Counted from the first letter of the stretch, positions 19,455-26,357 are shown. The stretch is DNA of 34,721 nt from Rubricoccaceae bacterium (GCA_024639085.1 JAHEJB010000014.1:1-34721), one strand, 5' to 3'. Notes: generated by a model from the letters alone, not told the origin. Numbers and translations are program-made.

Positions 19455-20183
19455 TTAGGTCGTGGCTGGGTTATCGGGCAGCAACATCGCAACGCCTTGG
19501 ACAACCATCCAGTTCGTCACGAAGAAGAAAACGGCTTCTTCGATCGGGAGTCCGAACGGATCGAATCCGAGGCTGTACTGCTCGGAGATGCTCCAGACCC
19601 CATCACCCAGCGCAACTCTGTCGGCAATCCACAAATAAACTGTTGGCACAGCGATGCCAAGAGCAAGCCGTTTTCGCTCTGGCCAGATCTTTCGCAAGCC
19701 GAGCCACATCAGAACTGCCATCACTGGACAACACCACGCCAGAATCAGTGCTAGATAGAGCGTATTATCAGGCCCCCACAGGAGTAATCCGGCGCATAGA
19801 ACAGTCGTGCAGAATGGCAAAGTTACAGCTGCCACGTTCCCGCCGTTTGATATCGTATCTTCTCTCCGCGAGGGAATATCCAGGCTTCTCAGGAGAAAAT
19901 AAAACAAACCCGTCAAGAGCGGCTGAAGCATGAAGAAAGCGTACTCTTCTACTGGCACATAGCCAACGGTGCCAAGCACGCGATCTGGACCATAGAACCA
20001 CACGCCACGGTAGATGAGGTAATTGTCCCACAGACTGGTATAGACAAACGCCGCTAGAACAATCAAGCCAAGCGCGCGCAAGGCTAGGCCACGTGGTGCT
20101 CCACCAAGCGGCCTTCGCTGCAAAACGGCAAGGACGAGAATAGGAGGGAGGATAAACCAGAGATGGAACGAGAGGTACGTCAC
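19455..20183 (-). CDS. crtYcd: Lycopene beta-cyclase, fused CrtYc-CrtYd (membrane) type
   Basis: A 242-residue polytopic membrane protein with about six to seven hydrophobic helices. It is recognised as the heterodimeric-type carotenoid cyclase in fused form, which converts lycopene to beta- or gamma-carotene. Two related halves are visible: D53 with GVWFYGP and P77-V-E-E-Y in the first, and D188 with GDGVWSI and P213-I-E-E-A in the second. The paired PxEE motifs are the family signature. The length suits a fused CrtYcd, whereas separate CrtYc and CrtYd are about 100-120 residues each. No other carotenoid gene (crtB, crtI) is in the window. The ATG overlaps the recombinase stop by ATGA at 20180-20183. 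It could make a modified ring if the family branch differs. Confidence 0.87.
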   Translation of the reverse strand: MTYLSFHLWFILPPILVLAVLQRRPLGGAPRGLALRALGLIVLAAFVYTSLWDNYLIYRGVWFYGPDRVLGTVGYVPVEEYAFFMLQPLLTGLFYFLLRSLDIPSRREDTISNGGNVAAVTLPFCTTVLCAGLLLWGPDNTLYLALILAWCCPVMAVLMWLGLRKIWPERKRLALGIAVPTVYLWIADRVALGDGVWSISEQYSLGFDPFGLPIEEAVFFFVTNWMVVQGVAMLLPDNPATT

Positions 20184-21133
20184 TCGCCTTTCGGTTCGCT
20201 GCTCAGATCGATGTAGTCTGCAGCACTATCGCTAAGGCGATCTCGTTGATGCACATAAATCATTGTCGTTTCAAGGTTCTTGTGTCGTGCGTGCGCCTGT
20301 ACCTGCTGTAATGAGGCTCCCGACTCTATGGCTAGCGTACAGCCCGTATGCCGAAGTGTATGGGCTCCAACACGGGCAGTAATGCCAGCCCGCTCTGCAG
20401 TCTTACGAACAATCGTGTAAATGGATGTTGTTGACAATCTCTTGCCAAGACTATTGCGACTCAAAGAGCGCCAGACTGGGCCTGAACCGTAGCCATAGTG
20501 ACTCCTGTGTTTCGAAATGGCTTCAGCCACGTGTTCGGGCATCTTGATAAATTGATCCGTACCGCCTTTTGTAAATGGGAGATCCAAAACCCAATAACGG
20601 TCTATCGTTCTAAGATGTTGGAAATCCATCGTGTGCGCTTCGGAGCGTCGAAGAACACAATGCAGCAGAACAAGTAGCAAGGTCTTGTCTCTGACAAAGG
20701 CCTGAGACTTAGGATCAACGGCTTCTAAGAGCCGCGTGGCCTCGTACCGTGAAAGCACAGTGATTGGCCGATCGCGACGATGTACTCGAGGAATGCGGCG
20801 TATAAGCTGGCGATTCGCGGGGTTGTGCTCAATTAATTGCAGAGCCACCAGCCACGAGAAGAACCCACGCAAGGCCGCGACTCTACGCTGCATGCTAGAT
20901 GCTTTTGCGCCGTCCATGCTCATGCGTTCGAGATGCTCATTCACGTCAACGAACGAGACGGTGCGGGCTACGCGCAATGTGATGACTTCGCTTTCGAAGA
21001 ACTGTACGATGTCGTTTGTATACGAGCGACGCGTGTTCTCGGCATCAAACCGCAGCAAATACAGCGGAAGCAGGTCGGTATCCAACGAAGTGTGCTGGAG
21101 ACCATCTTGACTGGACGGAACTAGATTTGTCAA
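20180..21133 (-). CDS. Tyrosine recombinase / integrase (XerC/D-like)
   Basis: A 317-residue site-specific tyrosine recombinase. The N-terminal core-binding (SAM-like) domain spans about residues 20-105. The catalytic domain retains the full set: R162 (LRRSE), K189 in the beta-hairpin (LPFTKGG), H258 and R261 (AHTLRHTG), H284 (ARHKNLETT) and Y293 (MIYVH). The length is close to XerC/XerD (about 300), but the C-terminal segment is not a clean XerC/XerD match, so a stand-alone integrase is also possible. The start is a TTG supported by GGAG at 21141-21144 with 7 nt spacing. The stop overlaps the lycopene cyclase start, an odd partnership. No att site, excisionase or other mobile gene is visible. 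Confidence 0.9.
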   Translation of the reverse strand: MTNLVPSSQDGLQHTSLDTDLLPLYLLRFDAENTRRSYTNDIVQFFESEVITLRVARTVSFVDVNEHLERMSMDGAKASSMQRRVAALRGFFSWLVALQLIEHNPANRQLIRRIPRVHRRDRPITVLSRYEATRLLEAVDPKSQAFVRDKTLLLVLLHCVLRRSEAHTMDFQHLRTIDRYWVLDLPFTKGGTDQFIKMPEHVAEAISKHRSHYGYGSGPVWRSLSRNSLGKRLSTTSIYTIVRKTAERAGITARVGAHTLRHTGCTLAIESGASLQQVQAHARHKNLETTMIYVHQRDRLSDSAADYIDLSSEPKGE

Positions 21134-21140
21134 ACGAGAA

Positions 21141-21144
21141 CTCC
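21141..21144 (-). promoter_or_regulatory. Ribosome binding site of the recombinase gene
   Basis: GGAG on the minus strand, 7 nt before the TTG start at 21133. It supports the non-ATG start. Confidence 0.6.
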
Positions 21145-21157
21145 ATTAATGTGATTG

Positions 21158-21175
21158 CGATAATAACAGTTATCG
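21158..21175. promoter_or_regulatory. Palindrome (candidate operator) upstream of the recombinase gene
   Basis: CGATAA at 21158-21163 and TTATCG at 21170-21175 form a perfect 6-bp inverted repeat with 6 nt between them. A nested 5-1-5 palindrome ATAAC-A-GTTAT lies at 21163-21173. It covers the proposed -10 and part of the spacer of the recombinase promoter. There is no T-run, so it is not a terminator. Confidence 0.4.
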
Positions 21176-21199
21176 TAAGTATGAACAAGTAGGTATATC

Positions 21200-21232
21200 A
21201 AAAAAGGCCGCCGCACGAAGAGTGCAGCGGCC
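21200..21232 (-). terminator. Rho-independent terminator of the small lipoprotein gene
   Basis: On the minus strand the 21222-21232 arm pairs with the 21206-21216 arm: an 11-bp GC-rich stem with one G-T wobble and a 5-nt loop (TCTTC), followed by six T residues (21200-21205). It lies 21 bp after the lipoprotein stop and just before the recombinase promoter, insulating the two units. It is the clearest intrinsic terminator in the window. Confidence 0.85.
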
Positions 21233-21253
21233 CATGTGGGTACGTCTGGCGTC

Positions 21254-21487
21254 TTATTCGGCGCCTTCCGCATGTTCTTCTTCCATAGGCTCTTCCATCA
21301 TTGTGGAATCCGCCATAGTCGAGTCATCCATCATCGGCTCTTCCTCAATTACTTCCGGCTCTTCGATGACTTCCAGTTCTTCAGTGCCGTCTGGATCGAC
21401 TTCGGTTTGCTCTGCGCAAGCGGATAACGCCACTAGGCCAAATCCTAGGCTGAAAATGACGAGACCGCGCAAAAATGCGTTCTTCAT
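21254..21487 (-). CDS. Small acidic lipoprotein
   Basis: A 77-residue lipoprotein. Residues 1-20 (MKNAFLRGLVIFSLGFGLVA) form a signal peptide and L21-S-A-C24 is the lipobox, so the mature protein begins at C24. After the lipidated Cys there are 53 residues with 18 Glu and 5 Asp and no Lys or Arg. They include imperfect repeats of EEPEVIEE and DSTM type, and are almost certainly disordered. It is a monocistron with its own terminator. No function is recognised; acidic lipoproteins of this kind occur in halophilic and marine relatives, but I cannot name a family. Confidence 0.75.
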   Translation of the reverse strand: MKNAFLRGLVIFSLGFGLVALSACAEQTEVDPDGTEELEVIEEPEVIEEEPMMDDSTMADSTMMEEPMEEEHAEGAE

Positions 21488-21796
21488 GGTTTTGGTTGTG
21501 GGTGAGTGATTGGGTGAAGCTCGTGCCAGACACTGTGCCCGGGATTACTAAATACGAGAAAACGGTCTATTCCGGCAAATCTGCTGCCGACGTTTCAAGT
21601 TTAGACGGAGCACTGAAGCGTGGTCCGAGCCTTGAACGCGCACTTAACGAGTTAGGAGATATACTTCGTGCATTCGGATTGAAAAACGGACTGGTACACT
21701 TCTCCGCTTCGTTTTATAGGACCAGCGCTAGCGTATTTGAATAGTTCTCAATGACAATCCGTCGCAGTTGGCCACTTGTGAAGGTTAATTTCGATT
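21488..21796. other. Intergenic region between divergent genes, nothing clear
   Basis: About 309 bp lie between the minus-strand lipoprotein and the plus-strand ThiD-like gene, so promoters for both must be here. I see no tRNA, no repeat and no convincing terminator. A plus-strand open frame (21475-21744, 89 codons) starts inside the lipoprotein gene, resembles no family I recognise, and I do not call it. The lipoprotein leader lacks a Shine-Dalgarno sequence. Confidence 0.5.
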
Positions 21797-22630
21797 ATGC
21801 CAGAAGCACCTCCCAGCATCATATCGATCGACGCGCTTGTAACCGGAGCAGAGCGTGGATTGGTCGCTGATATTCGTGCAGCTCTCACGCTGGGAGTAAC
21901 ATCTTTTGGTGTTTGCACATCCATCGTAATTGCAAGCCACGACCAGGTAACGGATGTCACCGAAGTGCCTTCGGACACCGTTCAGGCCCAGTTGGAGCAC
22001 CTTTCCACCACGACCTCGTCGAAAGGCCTATTCATAGGCACCTTGGGTGAACACCGATCGGCTGAGCATGTGATGAACTTCGCTGAACGATTTTCCGGAC
22101 CTGTCATCATCGACTTTTCTATCTCGGGGCCTTCAGGTGAGACCGTTTTAACCAAGCGAGGGACCGAAGTCGTGCTGGACAACCTCTCCATTCCAGACCT
22201 TGTTTCGGTCAATCGAAGAGACGCCGAGCTGATCACTGGTGGCGAGATCCAGTCGCTGGATGATGCGCAGGTCGCTGTGCAACGACTGCACAATCGCGGA
22301 GCAAAACGGATTCTGATTCGATGTGGCGTGCTTCCTACTCGTTTTTTCGACGCACACGACGACCCAGGTGGTGATGGAAGTCCGTCTACCTTTATGACAG
22401 ATCTCTACTATGATGGTGACGAGTTCGCACTCTTCGAAGGGCCTCACGTCCCGCGAGCTCGCATTGAAGGTGCATCATCGGCACTACACATGGGAATCCT
22501 GACGGGGCGTATTGGAGGCGATGACTTTGAGGAAGCTATTCAACGCGGCAAGCGGTTTGCGACCGAGGGGATTCGCCATGCTTCATCGGATGGCCGATTG
22601 TCTTTTGCCAACCTTGTCGAAGCTACGTAG
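21797..22630 (+). CDS. ThiD-like (HMP-phosphate kinase/ribokinase superfamily) protein with altered active site
   Basis: A 277-residue protein with the layout of hydroxymethylpyrimidine (phosphate) kinase ThiD, an enzyme of thiamine synthesis. Visible counterparts are ADIRAALTLGVTSFGVCTSI (24-43, equal to the QADLKTF-type helix), VIIDFSISGPSG (103-114, equal to DPVM...SG), IPDLVSVNRRDAELITG (132-148, equal to TPNLPEAE.LTG) and ILIRCG (172-177, equal to the VLVKGGH strand). The N-terminal D-x-S-G-G-A-G loop is degenerate (DALVTGAERG). Where the family has G-T-G-C/D the protein reads EGASSALHM (224-232), with no Cys or Asp. The purC gene starts 12 bp downstream. It could be a diverged kinase or a non-catalytic paralogue. 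Confidence 0.72.
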   Translation: MPEAPPSIISIDALVTGAERGLVADIRAALTLGVTSFGVCTSIVIASHDQVTDVTEVPSDTVQAQLEHLSTTTSSKGLFIGTLGEHRSAEHVMNFAERFSGPVIIDFSISGPSGETVLTKRGTEVVLDNLSIPDLVSVNRRDAELITGGEIQSLDDAQVAVQRLHNRGAKRILIRCGVLPTRFFDAHDDPGGDGSPSTFMTDLYYDGDEFALFEGPHVPRARIEGASSALHMGILTGRIGGDDFEEAIQRGKRFATEGIRHASSDGRLSFANLVEAT

Positions 22631-22642
22631 CTGCCGGATTCC

Positions 22643-23596
22643 ATGCTACCCACCGCCCTTCCCCCTCCTCTTGTCGAAACGCACTTCGAACACCTGGGCG
22701 ACCGCTACGGAGGCAAAGTCCGTGATGTTTATCGTCCGGGTGGTGGCCGCATAATTCTAATCACATCCGACCGTATCTCTGCATTTGACCATATTTTACG
22801 GCAGGCTATTCCACTAAAGGGTCAGGTTCTGAACAATCTTGCGGCGTACTTCTTCCAGCAAACTGACGACATCGCACCGAACCATCTATTGACCGTGCCC
22901 GATCCGAACGTGGCCGTCGCTATTGAGTGCGATGCTTTGTCGATTGAATTCGTGGTTCGTGGCTACCTCGCGGGTCACGCCTGGCGGGTGTATCGCGATG
23001 GCGGTCGAGTTTTATGCGGCGAATCGCTTCCAAACGGCCTGAGAGAAGGCGAGAAGCTGCCTACGCCTATCCTCACGCCAGCAACAAAGGCAAAGGAAGG
23101 CCACGACGAGGACATTTCGCGAACCGAAATTGTTGAACGTGGCATCCTGAGCAAAGAAACGCTTGATGAAGCTGCAGACTTGGCTCTCCGATTATTTGAG
23201 CGCGGAACCAAGCTGGCCGCAGATCGCGGGTTGATTCTAGTCGACACGAAGTACGAGTTTGGGCGCGCACCAGACGGCCGACTTCTGGTGATCGACGAAG
23301 TACATACGCCCGACTCTTCACGCTACTACTATGCAGAAGGCTATGAAGAACGACTGGCAGGCGGCATTCCACAACGTCAGCTCTCAAAGGAATTCGTCCG
23401 CGAATGGCTGATAGAGAAAGATTTTCAGGGGAAAGACGGCCAGATTCTTCCCGACCTCCCTCCAACGTTCGTGAGAGAGATCGCGGAACGATACGTGGAA
23501 TTGTACGAGACAGTTACTGGCCTCTCGTTTGAACCAAACTTGGACGCCAATCCGATTCAGCGCATCGAGAATGCCCTTGAACACGTTCTTGACTGA
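22643..23596 (+). CDS. purC: Phosphoribosylaminoimidazole-succinocarboxamide synthase
   Basis: SAICAR synthase joins CAIR and aspartate with ATP in purine synthesis. The 317-residue product shows GKVRDVYRPGGGRIILITSDRISAFDHIL near the N-terminus (lysine loop and ATP site), VVRGYLAGHAWR, LPTPILTPATKAKEGHDE (binding the CAIR side chain), LILVDTKYEFGR and VIDEVHTPDSSRY. This is the longer yeast/archaeal-like version; the short E. coli enzyme has about 237 residues. The ATG at 22643 lies 12 bp after the ThiD-like gene, so both are probably co-transcribed. Confidence 0.97.
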   Translation: MLPTALPPPLVETHFEHLGDRYGGKVRDVYRPGGGRIILITSDRISAFDHILRQAIPLKGQVLNNLAAYFFQQTDDIAPNHLLTVPDPNVAVAIECDALSIEFVVRGYLAGHAWRVYRDGGRVLCGESLPNGLREGEKLPTPILTPATKAKEGHDEDISRTEIVERGILSKETLDEAADLALRLFERGTKLAADRGLILVDTKYEFGRAPDGRLLVIDEVHTPDSSRYYYAEGYEERLAGGIPQRQLSKEFVREWLIEKDFQGKDGQILPDLPPTFVREIAERYVELYETVTGLSFEPNLDANPIQRIENALEHVLD

Positions 23597-23603
23597 ACCC
23601 AAA

Positions 23604-23621
23604 TTGTTCGCGGCAGAACAA
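23604..23621. repeat. Short inverted repeat before the DUF6174-like lipoprotein gene
   Basis: TTGTTC (23604-23609) and GAACAA (23616-23621) form a perfect 6-bp inverted repeat around a 6-nt spacer (GCGGCA). It lies in the 43-bp gap between purC and the lipoprotein gene, without a following T-run. It may be a weak hairpin or an operator. Confidence 0.3.
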
Positions 23622-23639
23622 CGACCAGCTTTGTAAATC

Positions 23640-24077
23640 ATGTCTCGCACCCTTGCATTTATCGGCATCCTGCTATTGTTTTCTGGATGCAGCCCTTTTA
23701 GTAGTTCGGATAACAGTGAGCTGGACGACGCTCGCGCTCGCTGGGTGAACACTGCGATAACCGATTACATTTACACGCTCACGGTAGGTTGCTTTTGTGC
23801 TGAAGCTGGGTCCTATGACCTAGAGGTGCGAGGTGGTCTTGTGGTGAGCGTCACGCCTTCGAAGGGCGGTTTCTCGGGAGGCGACGACTACGTGGGAAGA
23901 ACAATAGACGAACTGTTCGGTGTTCTGGCCCAGGCTTATGCCCAAGGTGCCGACGATATCATCGTGACGTACGACGCTGCCCTTGGCTTTCCCGTAACAA
24001 TATCCATCGATTATATCCTGGACTCGAGTGACGATGAGATCTTCTACGGGGTCAGGGCTTTTGAACGCCTGAACTGA
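23640..24077 (+). CDS. DUF6174-like lipoprotein
   Basis: A 145-residue exported lipoprotein with lipobox F-S-G-C17 after the signal peptide SRTLAFIGILLLFSG. The body matches the pattern I associate with DUF6174: W35 and TDYIYTLTVGCFC (41-53, with a C51-x-C53 pair), a G-G-L-V-V-S-V strand, a TIDELF motif (88-93), a region GADDIIVTYDAALGFPVTISID (103-124) and the DDEIFYGVRAFE ending (131-142). The function of the family is unknown. It follows purC after 43 bp and ends 8 bp from the convergent nitrilase gene. No terminator is seen. Confidence 0.78.
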   Translation: MSRTLAFIGILLLFSGCSPFSSSDNSELDDARARWVNTAITDYIYTLTVGCFCAEAGSYDLEVRGGLVVSVTPSKGGFSGGDDYVGRTIDELFGVLAQAYAQGADDIIVTYDAALGFPVTISIDYILDSSDDEIFYGVRAFERLN

Positions 24078-24085
24078 GCAGATGT

Positions 24086-24895
24086 CTAGCCAAGGCCGTA
24101 ATGGTCCGGACGTCTGTCCTCGAACAAGTGATTGTGTGCTGTCAGTTGGCGGTCGCGGGCCGATTTAGGATCAACTTCGGCTGAGACAACCTCCGTTTCT
24201 GTCATCGAAGCCGTCGCGAGCACATGGCCGTTCGGGTCACATATCAAGCTTTGGCCGATAAAGTAGAGCGTCTCCTCCCCTTTTGTTTCTGTGCCAACTC
24301 GATTGGCAGTCGCAGTAAATACGTGGTTCTCGAGCGCGCGGATCGGCATGGAGCGTGGGCAATCCGGCCGCACAAGATTCGATGGATGTGCGATTACATC
24401 CGCGCCACTTAGCGCAAGTGATCGCGCAGCTTCTGGAAAGTACCAGTCGAAGCAAATCATTACGCCGAGTCGGTAGGCGTTCCCCGCGCAATCCGTGACC
24501 GTGAAAACGGGGAAACCCATGTCTCCAGGCAAGAAGTGCAGTTTTTCTTCGTAGAAGAGATGTGTCTTCCGATAGGTGCCTAACCAGCCACGCGGTGTTA
24601 CAACAACAGCACTGTTGAATAGCCTGCCATCCTCAGCTTGTTCGGGAAGGCCGGCAACGTATGTCGCCCCAGATGACTTCGCCCACTTCGCAAGGCGTTC
24701 AACGGAAGGGCCATCAGGGATGGACTCCGCGGCGGTTCGAGCGTCCTCCGTTGACCGGAAGAAATAGCCGCTCGAAAACAACTCAGGCAAAACGACCAGG
24801 TCGGCGTCTACGCCATCGAGTAAGCGTTCAACCGTATCCAGATTGCGTTCAGTTTGGAGGTATTCTGGACTGAACTGGAGAAGAGCGACGCGCAT
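24086..24895 (-). CDS. Carbon-nitrogen hydrolase (nitrilase superfamily)
   Basis: A 269-residue cytoplasmic amidase-type enzyme with the complete Glu-Lys-Cys triad: E38 (VVLPELFSSGYFF), K110 (GTYRKTHLFYEEK) and C148 (VMICFDWYFPEAARSL). It has no signal peptide and no additional domain. Members hydrolyse omega-amides, N-carbamoyl compounds, ureides or similar C-N bonds, and the substrate is not evident here. The gene follows the phosphate acetyltransferase gene after only 2 bp and is last in the four-gene minus-strand unit. Its 3' end nearly meets the lipoprotein stop. Confidence 0.92.
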   Translation of the reverse strand: MRVALLQFSPEYLQTERNLDTVERLLDGVDADLVVLPELFSSGYFFRSTEDARTAAESIPDGPSVERLAKWAKSSGATYVAGLPEQAEDGRLFNSAVVVTPRGWLGTYRKTHLFYEEKLHFLPGDMGFPVFTVTDCAGNAYRLGVMICFDWYFPEAARSLALSGADVIAHPSNLVRPDCPRSMPIRALENHVFTATANRVGTETKGEETLYFIGQSLICDPNGHVLATASMTETEVVSAEVDPKSARDRQLTAHNHLFEDRRPDHYGLG

Positions 24896-24897
24896 GG

Positions 24898-25884
24898 TTA
24901 CGGGCCCGCACTCCCTGCTTGCAGCGCCGTAATTACAGCCACGTTCACAATGTCATCCGCGTCGCATCCACGAGAGAGATCGTTGGCGGCACCGTTGAGA
25001 CCCTGCATAATTGGTCCGAAGGCTTCGGCTCCACCGATCCGCTGTGTAATCTTGTAGCCGATGTTGCCAGAGTTCAGATCCGGGAAGACCAAAACATTAG
25101 CGCGGCCCTCCACCGGGGAGTCTGGAGCCTTGCTCTCTGCTACGCTTGGAACGAACGCGGCATCAAACTGGAGTTCGCCGTCGAGGATGAGATCCGGGCG
25201 AAGCTGCCTGGCAATCTGCGTTGCCGTCTGGACTTTTTCTACAGCTTCGTGCTCGGCCGATCCTTTTGTAGAGAAAGACAGGAACGCCACACGGGGCTCC
25301 TCGCCCGTCAGGAAACGATGATTCGTGGCAGCGTCGATTCCGATAGAGGCGAGTTGTCTTGAGTCGGGGTCCGGGTTGACGCCGCAGTCAGCAAACGTGA
25401 GCGGACGACCATTTGGCAGCACCATCAAAAAAAACGACGACACGAGCGCTGAGTCATGAGCTACCCCGAGCACATGGATGGCAGCCCGAACCACATCCGG
25501 GCTCGGATGAGCAGCACCGGCTACACAGCCATTAGCCTCTCCCCTTTTCACCATCAGATCGCCGAAATACAACACATCCGATGTCATTTCGAGTGCCGCG
25601 TCGTAGGTCAAGCCCCTGTGCTTCCTCAGCTGGAAAAGGGTTTGAGCATAGTCTGATCGCTTCTCCGAGGTCATGTGGTCGATGATCGGAATCGTGTGAG
25701 GAAGGACTACGCCTTCCTCATCTGCGACAGCATGAATACGATCAGGCCGCCCGATCAACACGGGCCGAGCGAGGCCCTCTTGAACCAGACGAAACGCCGC
25801 TAGGATGGTACGAGGGTCTTCGCCCTCAGGTAAAACGATCTTCTTGTTCAGCGTGCGGGCTTTGTCGTGAAGAGCGCTAATCAT
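24898..25884 (-). CDS. pta: Phosphate acetyltransferase (single-domain type)
   Basis: A 328-residue enzyme that interconverts acetyl-CoA and acetyl phosphate. It shows IVLPEGEDPRTILAAFRLVQEG near residues 20-40, GAAHPSPDVVRAAIHV near 120-140, and FLSFSTKGSAEHEAVEKVQTA, VFPDLNSGNIGYKITQR and FGPIMQGLNGAANDLSRG in the C-terminal half, which are the PTA/PTB family landmarks. It lacks the large N-terminal domain of E. coli Pta. No acetate kinase gene is adjacent. The start overlaps the peroxiredoxin stop by ATGA, so coupled translation is likely. A phosphotransbutyrylase-like specificity cannot be excluded. Confidence 0.93.
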   Translation of the reverse strand: MISALHDKARTLNKKIVLPEGEDPRTILAAFRLVQEGLARPVLIGRPDRIHAVADEEGVVLPHTIPIIDHMTSEKRSDYAQTLFQLRKHRGLTYDAALEMTSDVLYFGDLMVKRGEANGCVAGAAHPSPDVVRAAIHVLGVAHDSALVSSFFLMVLPNGRPLTFADCGVNPDPDSRQLASIGIDAATNHRFLTGEEPRVAFLSFSTKGSAEHEAVEKVQTATQIARQLRPDLILDGELQFDAAFVPSVAESKAPDSPVEGRANVLVFPDLNSGNIGYKITQRIGGAEAFGPIMQGLNGAANDLSRGCDADDIVNVAVITALQAGSAGP

Positions 25885-26357
25885 GCAATGCTTTCCAATG
25901 CACCCGTGATCGCCTCGTAATCCGGCTCGTTGCCCGGATTATCGAGTACTTCCCTGTGGATCACCTTGCCCTCTTGATCAATTACAAAAACGGAGCGTTT
26001 GGCAATGCGGTCGTATCCCATGTTCGCAAAATTGCTCCCGAACTTGACGCCGTACATCACCGCGACCTCAGCATTGTGGTCGCTGAGGAGCGAGTAATTG
26101 AGCATGTTCTTTGCCTTGAATTCGGCCTGCGCAAATGGTGTATCGGTGGAGATACCCACCACTACCGCATTCGCATCGTTGAAGCGGGCGAGGTCATTGT
26201 TGATCGTGTTGAGTTCCGTCGTGCAGGTCCCCGAGAAAGCTGCGGGAAAGAACAGAAGAACAACGTTCTTCCCGCGTTGCTCAGAAAGTGTCCAAGCCTC
26301 TTTCTCGTCACTGTAAAGTGAGAACTCAGGGGCAGAGTCGCCAATATTGACTGACAT
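25881..26357 (-). CDS. 1-Cys peroxiredoxin (AhpE/Bcp-like)
   Basis: A 158-residue thioredoxin-fold peroxidase that reduces hydrogen peroxide or organic hydroperoxides. The peroxidatic C45 lies in PAAFSGTCTTEL (P38, S42 in place of the usual Thr). No other Cys occurs, so there is no resolving Cys in cis and the enzyme must be recycled by an external thiol. A longer frame starts at 26468, but its first 37 residues overlap the permease gene. The ATG at 26357 begins the classic MSVNIGDSAPEFSLY and leaves a 32-bp gap, which is why I chose it. The stop overlaps pta by 4 bp. Confidence 0.92.
   Translation of the reverse strand: MSVNIGDSAPEFSLYSDEKEAWTLSEQRGKNVVLLFFPAAFSGTCTTELNTINNDLARFNDANAVVVGISTDTPFAQAEFKAKNMLNYSLLSDHNAEVAVMYGVKFGSNFANMGYDRIAKRSVFVIDQEGKVIHREVLDNPGNEPDYEAITGALESIA

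Larger units (their letters stand above)
21060..21188 (-). promoter_or_regulatory. Candidate promoter of the recombinase-crtYcd-thiF-miaA unit
   Basis: On the minus strand TTGTTC (21183-21188) and TATTAT (21160-21165) are separated by exactly 17 nt. The predicted transcript start near 21153 gives a leader of about 20 nt to the TTG start at 21133. The match to a sigma70 consensus is fair, and this phylum can use other promoter consensuses, so confidence is limited. The essential span is 21160-21188; the remainder of the interval is leader and early coding sequence. Confidence 0.35.

Noticed and set aside
19196-19933. 245-codon plus-strand open frame opposite the ThiF and crtYcd genes
   Set aside because: It is antisense to two well-supported genes, is unusually rich in Arg and Ser and resembles no family; a shadow frame.
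20180-21133. Prophage or integrative element around the recombinase
   Set aside because: No att repeats, structural phage genes, excisionase, relaxase or tRNA gene are visible nearby, and all flanking genes look chromosomal.
21475-21744. 89-codon plus-strand frame in the largest gene-free stretch
   Set aside because: It begins inside the minus-strand lipoprotein gene, has no recognisable motif and no ribosome binding site.
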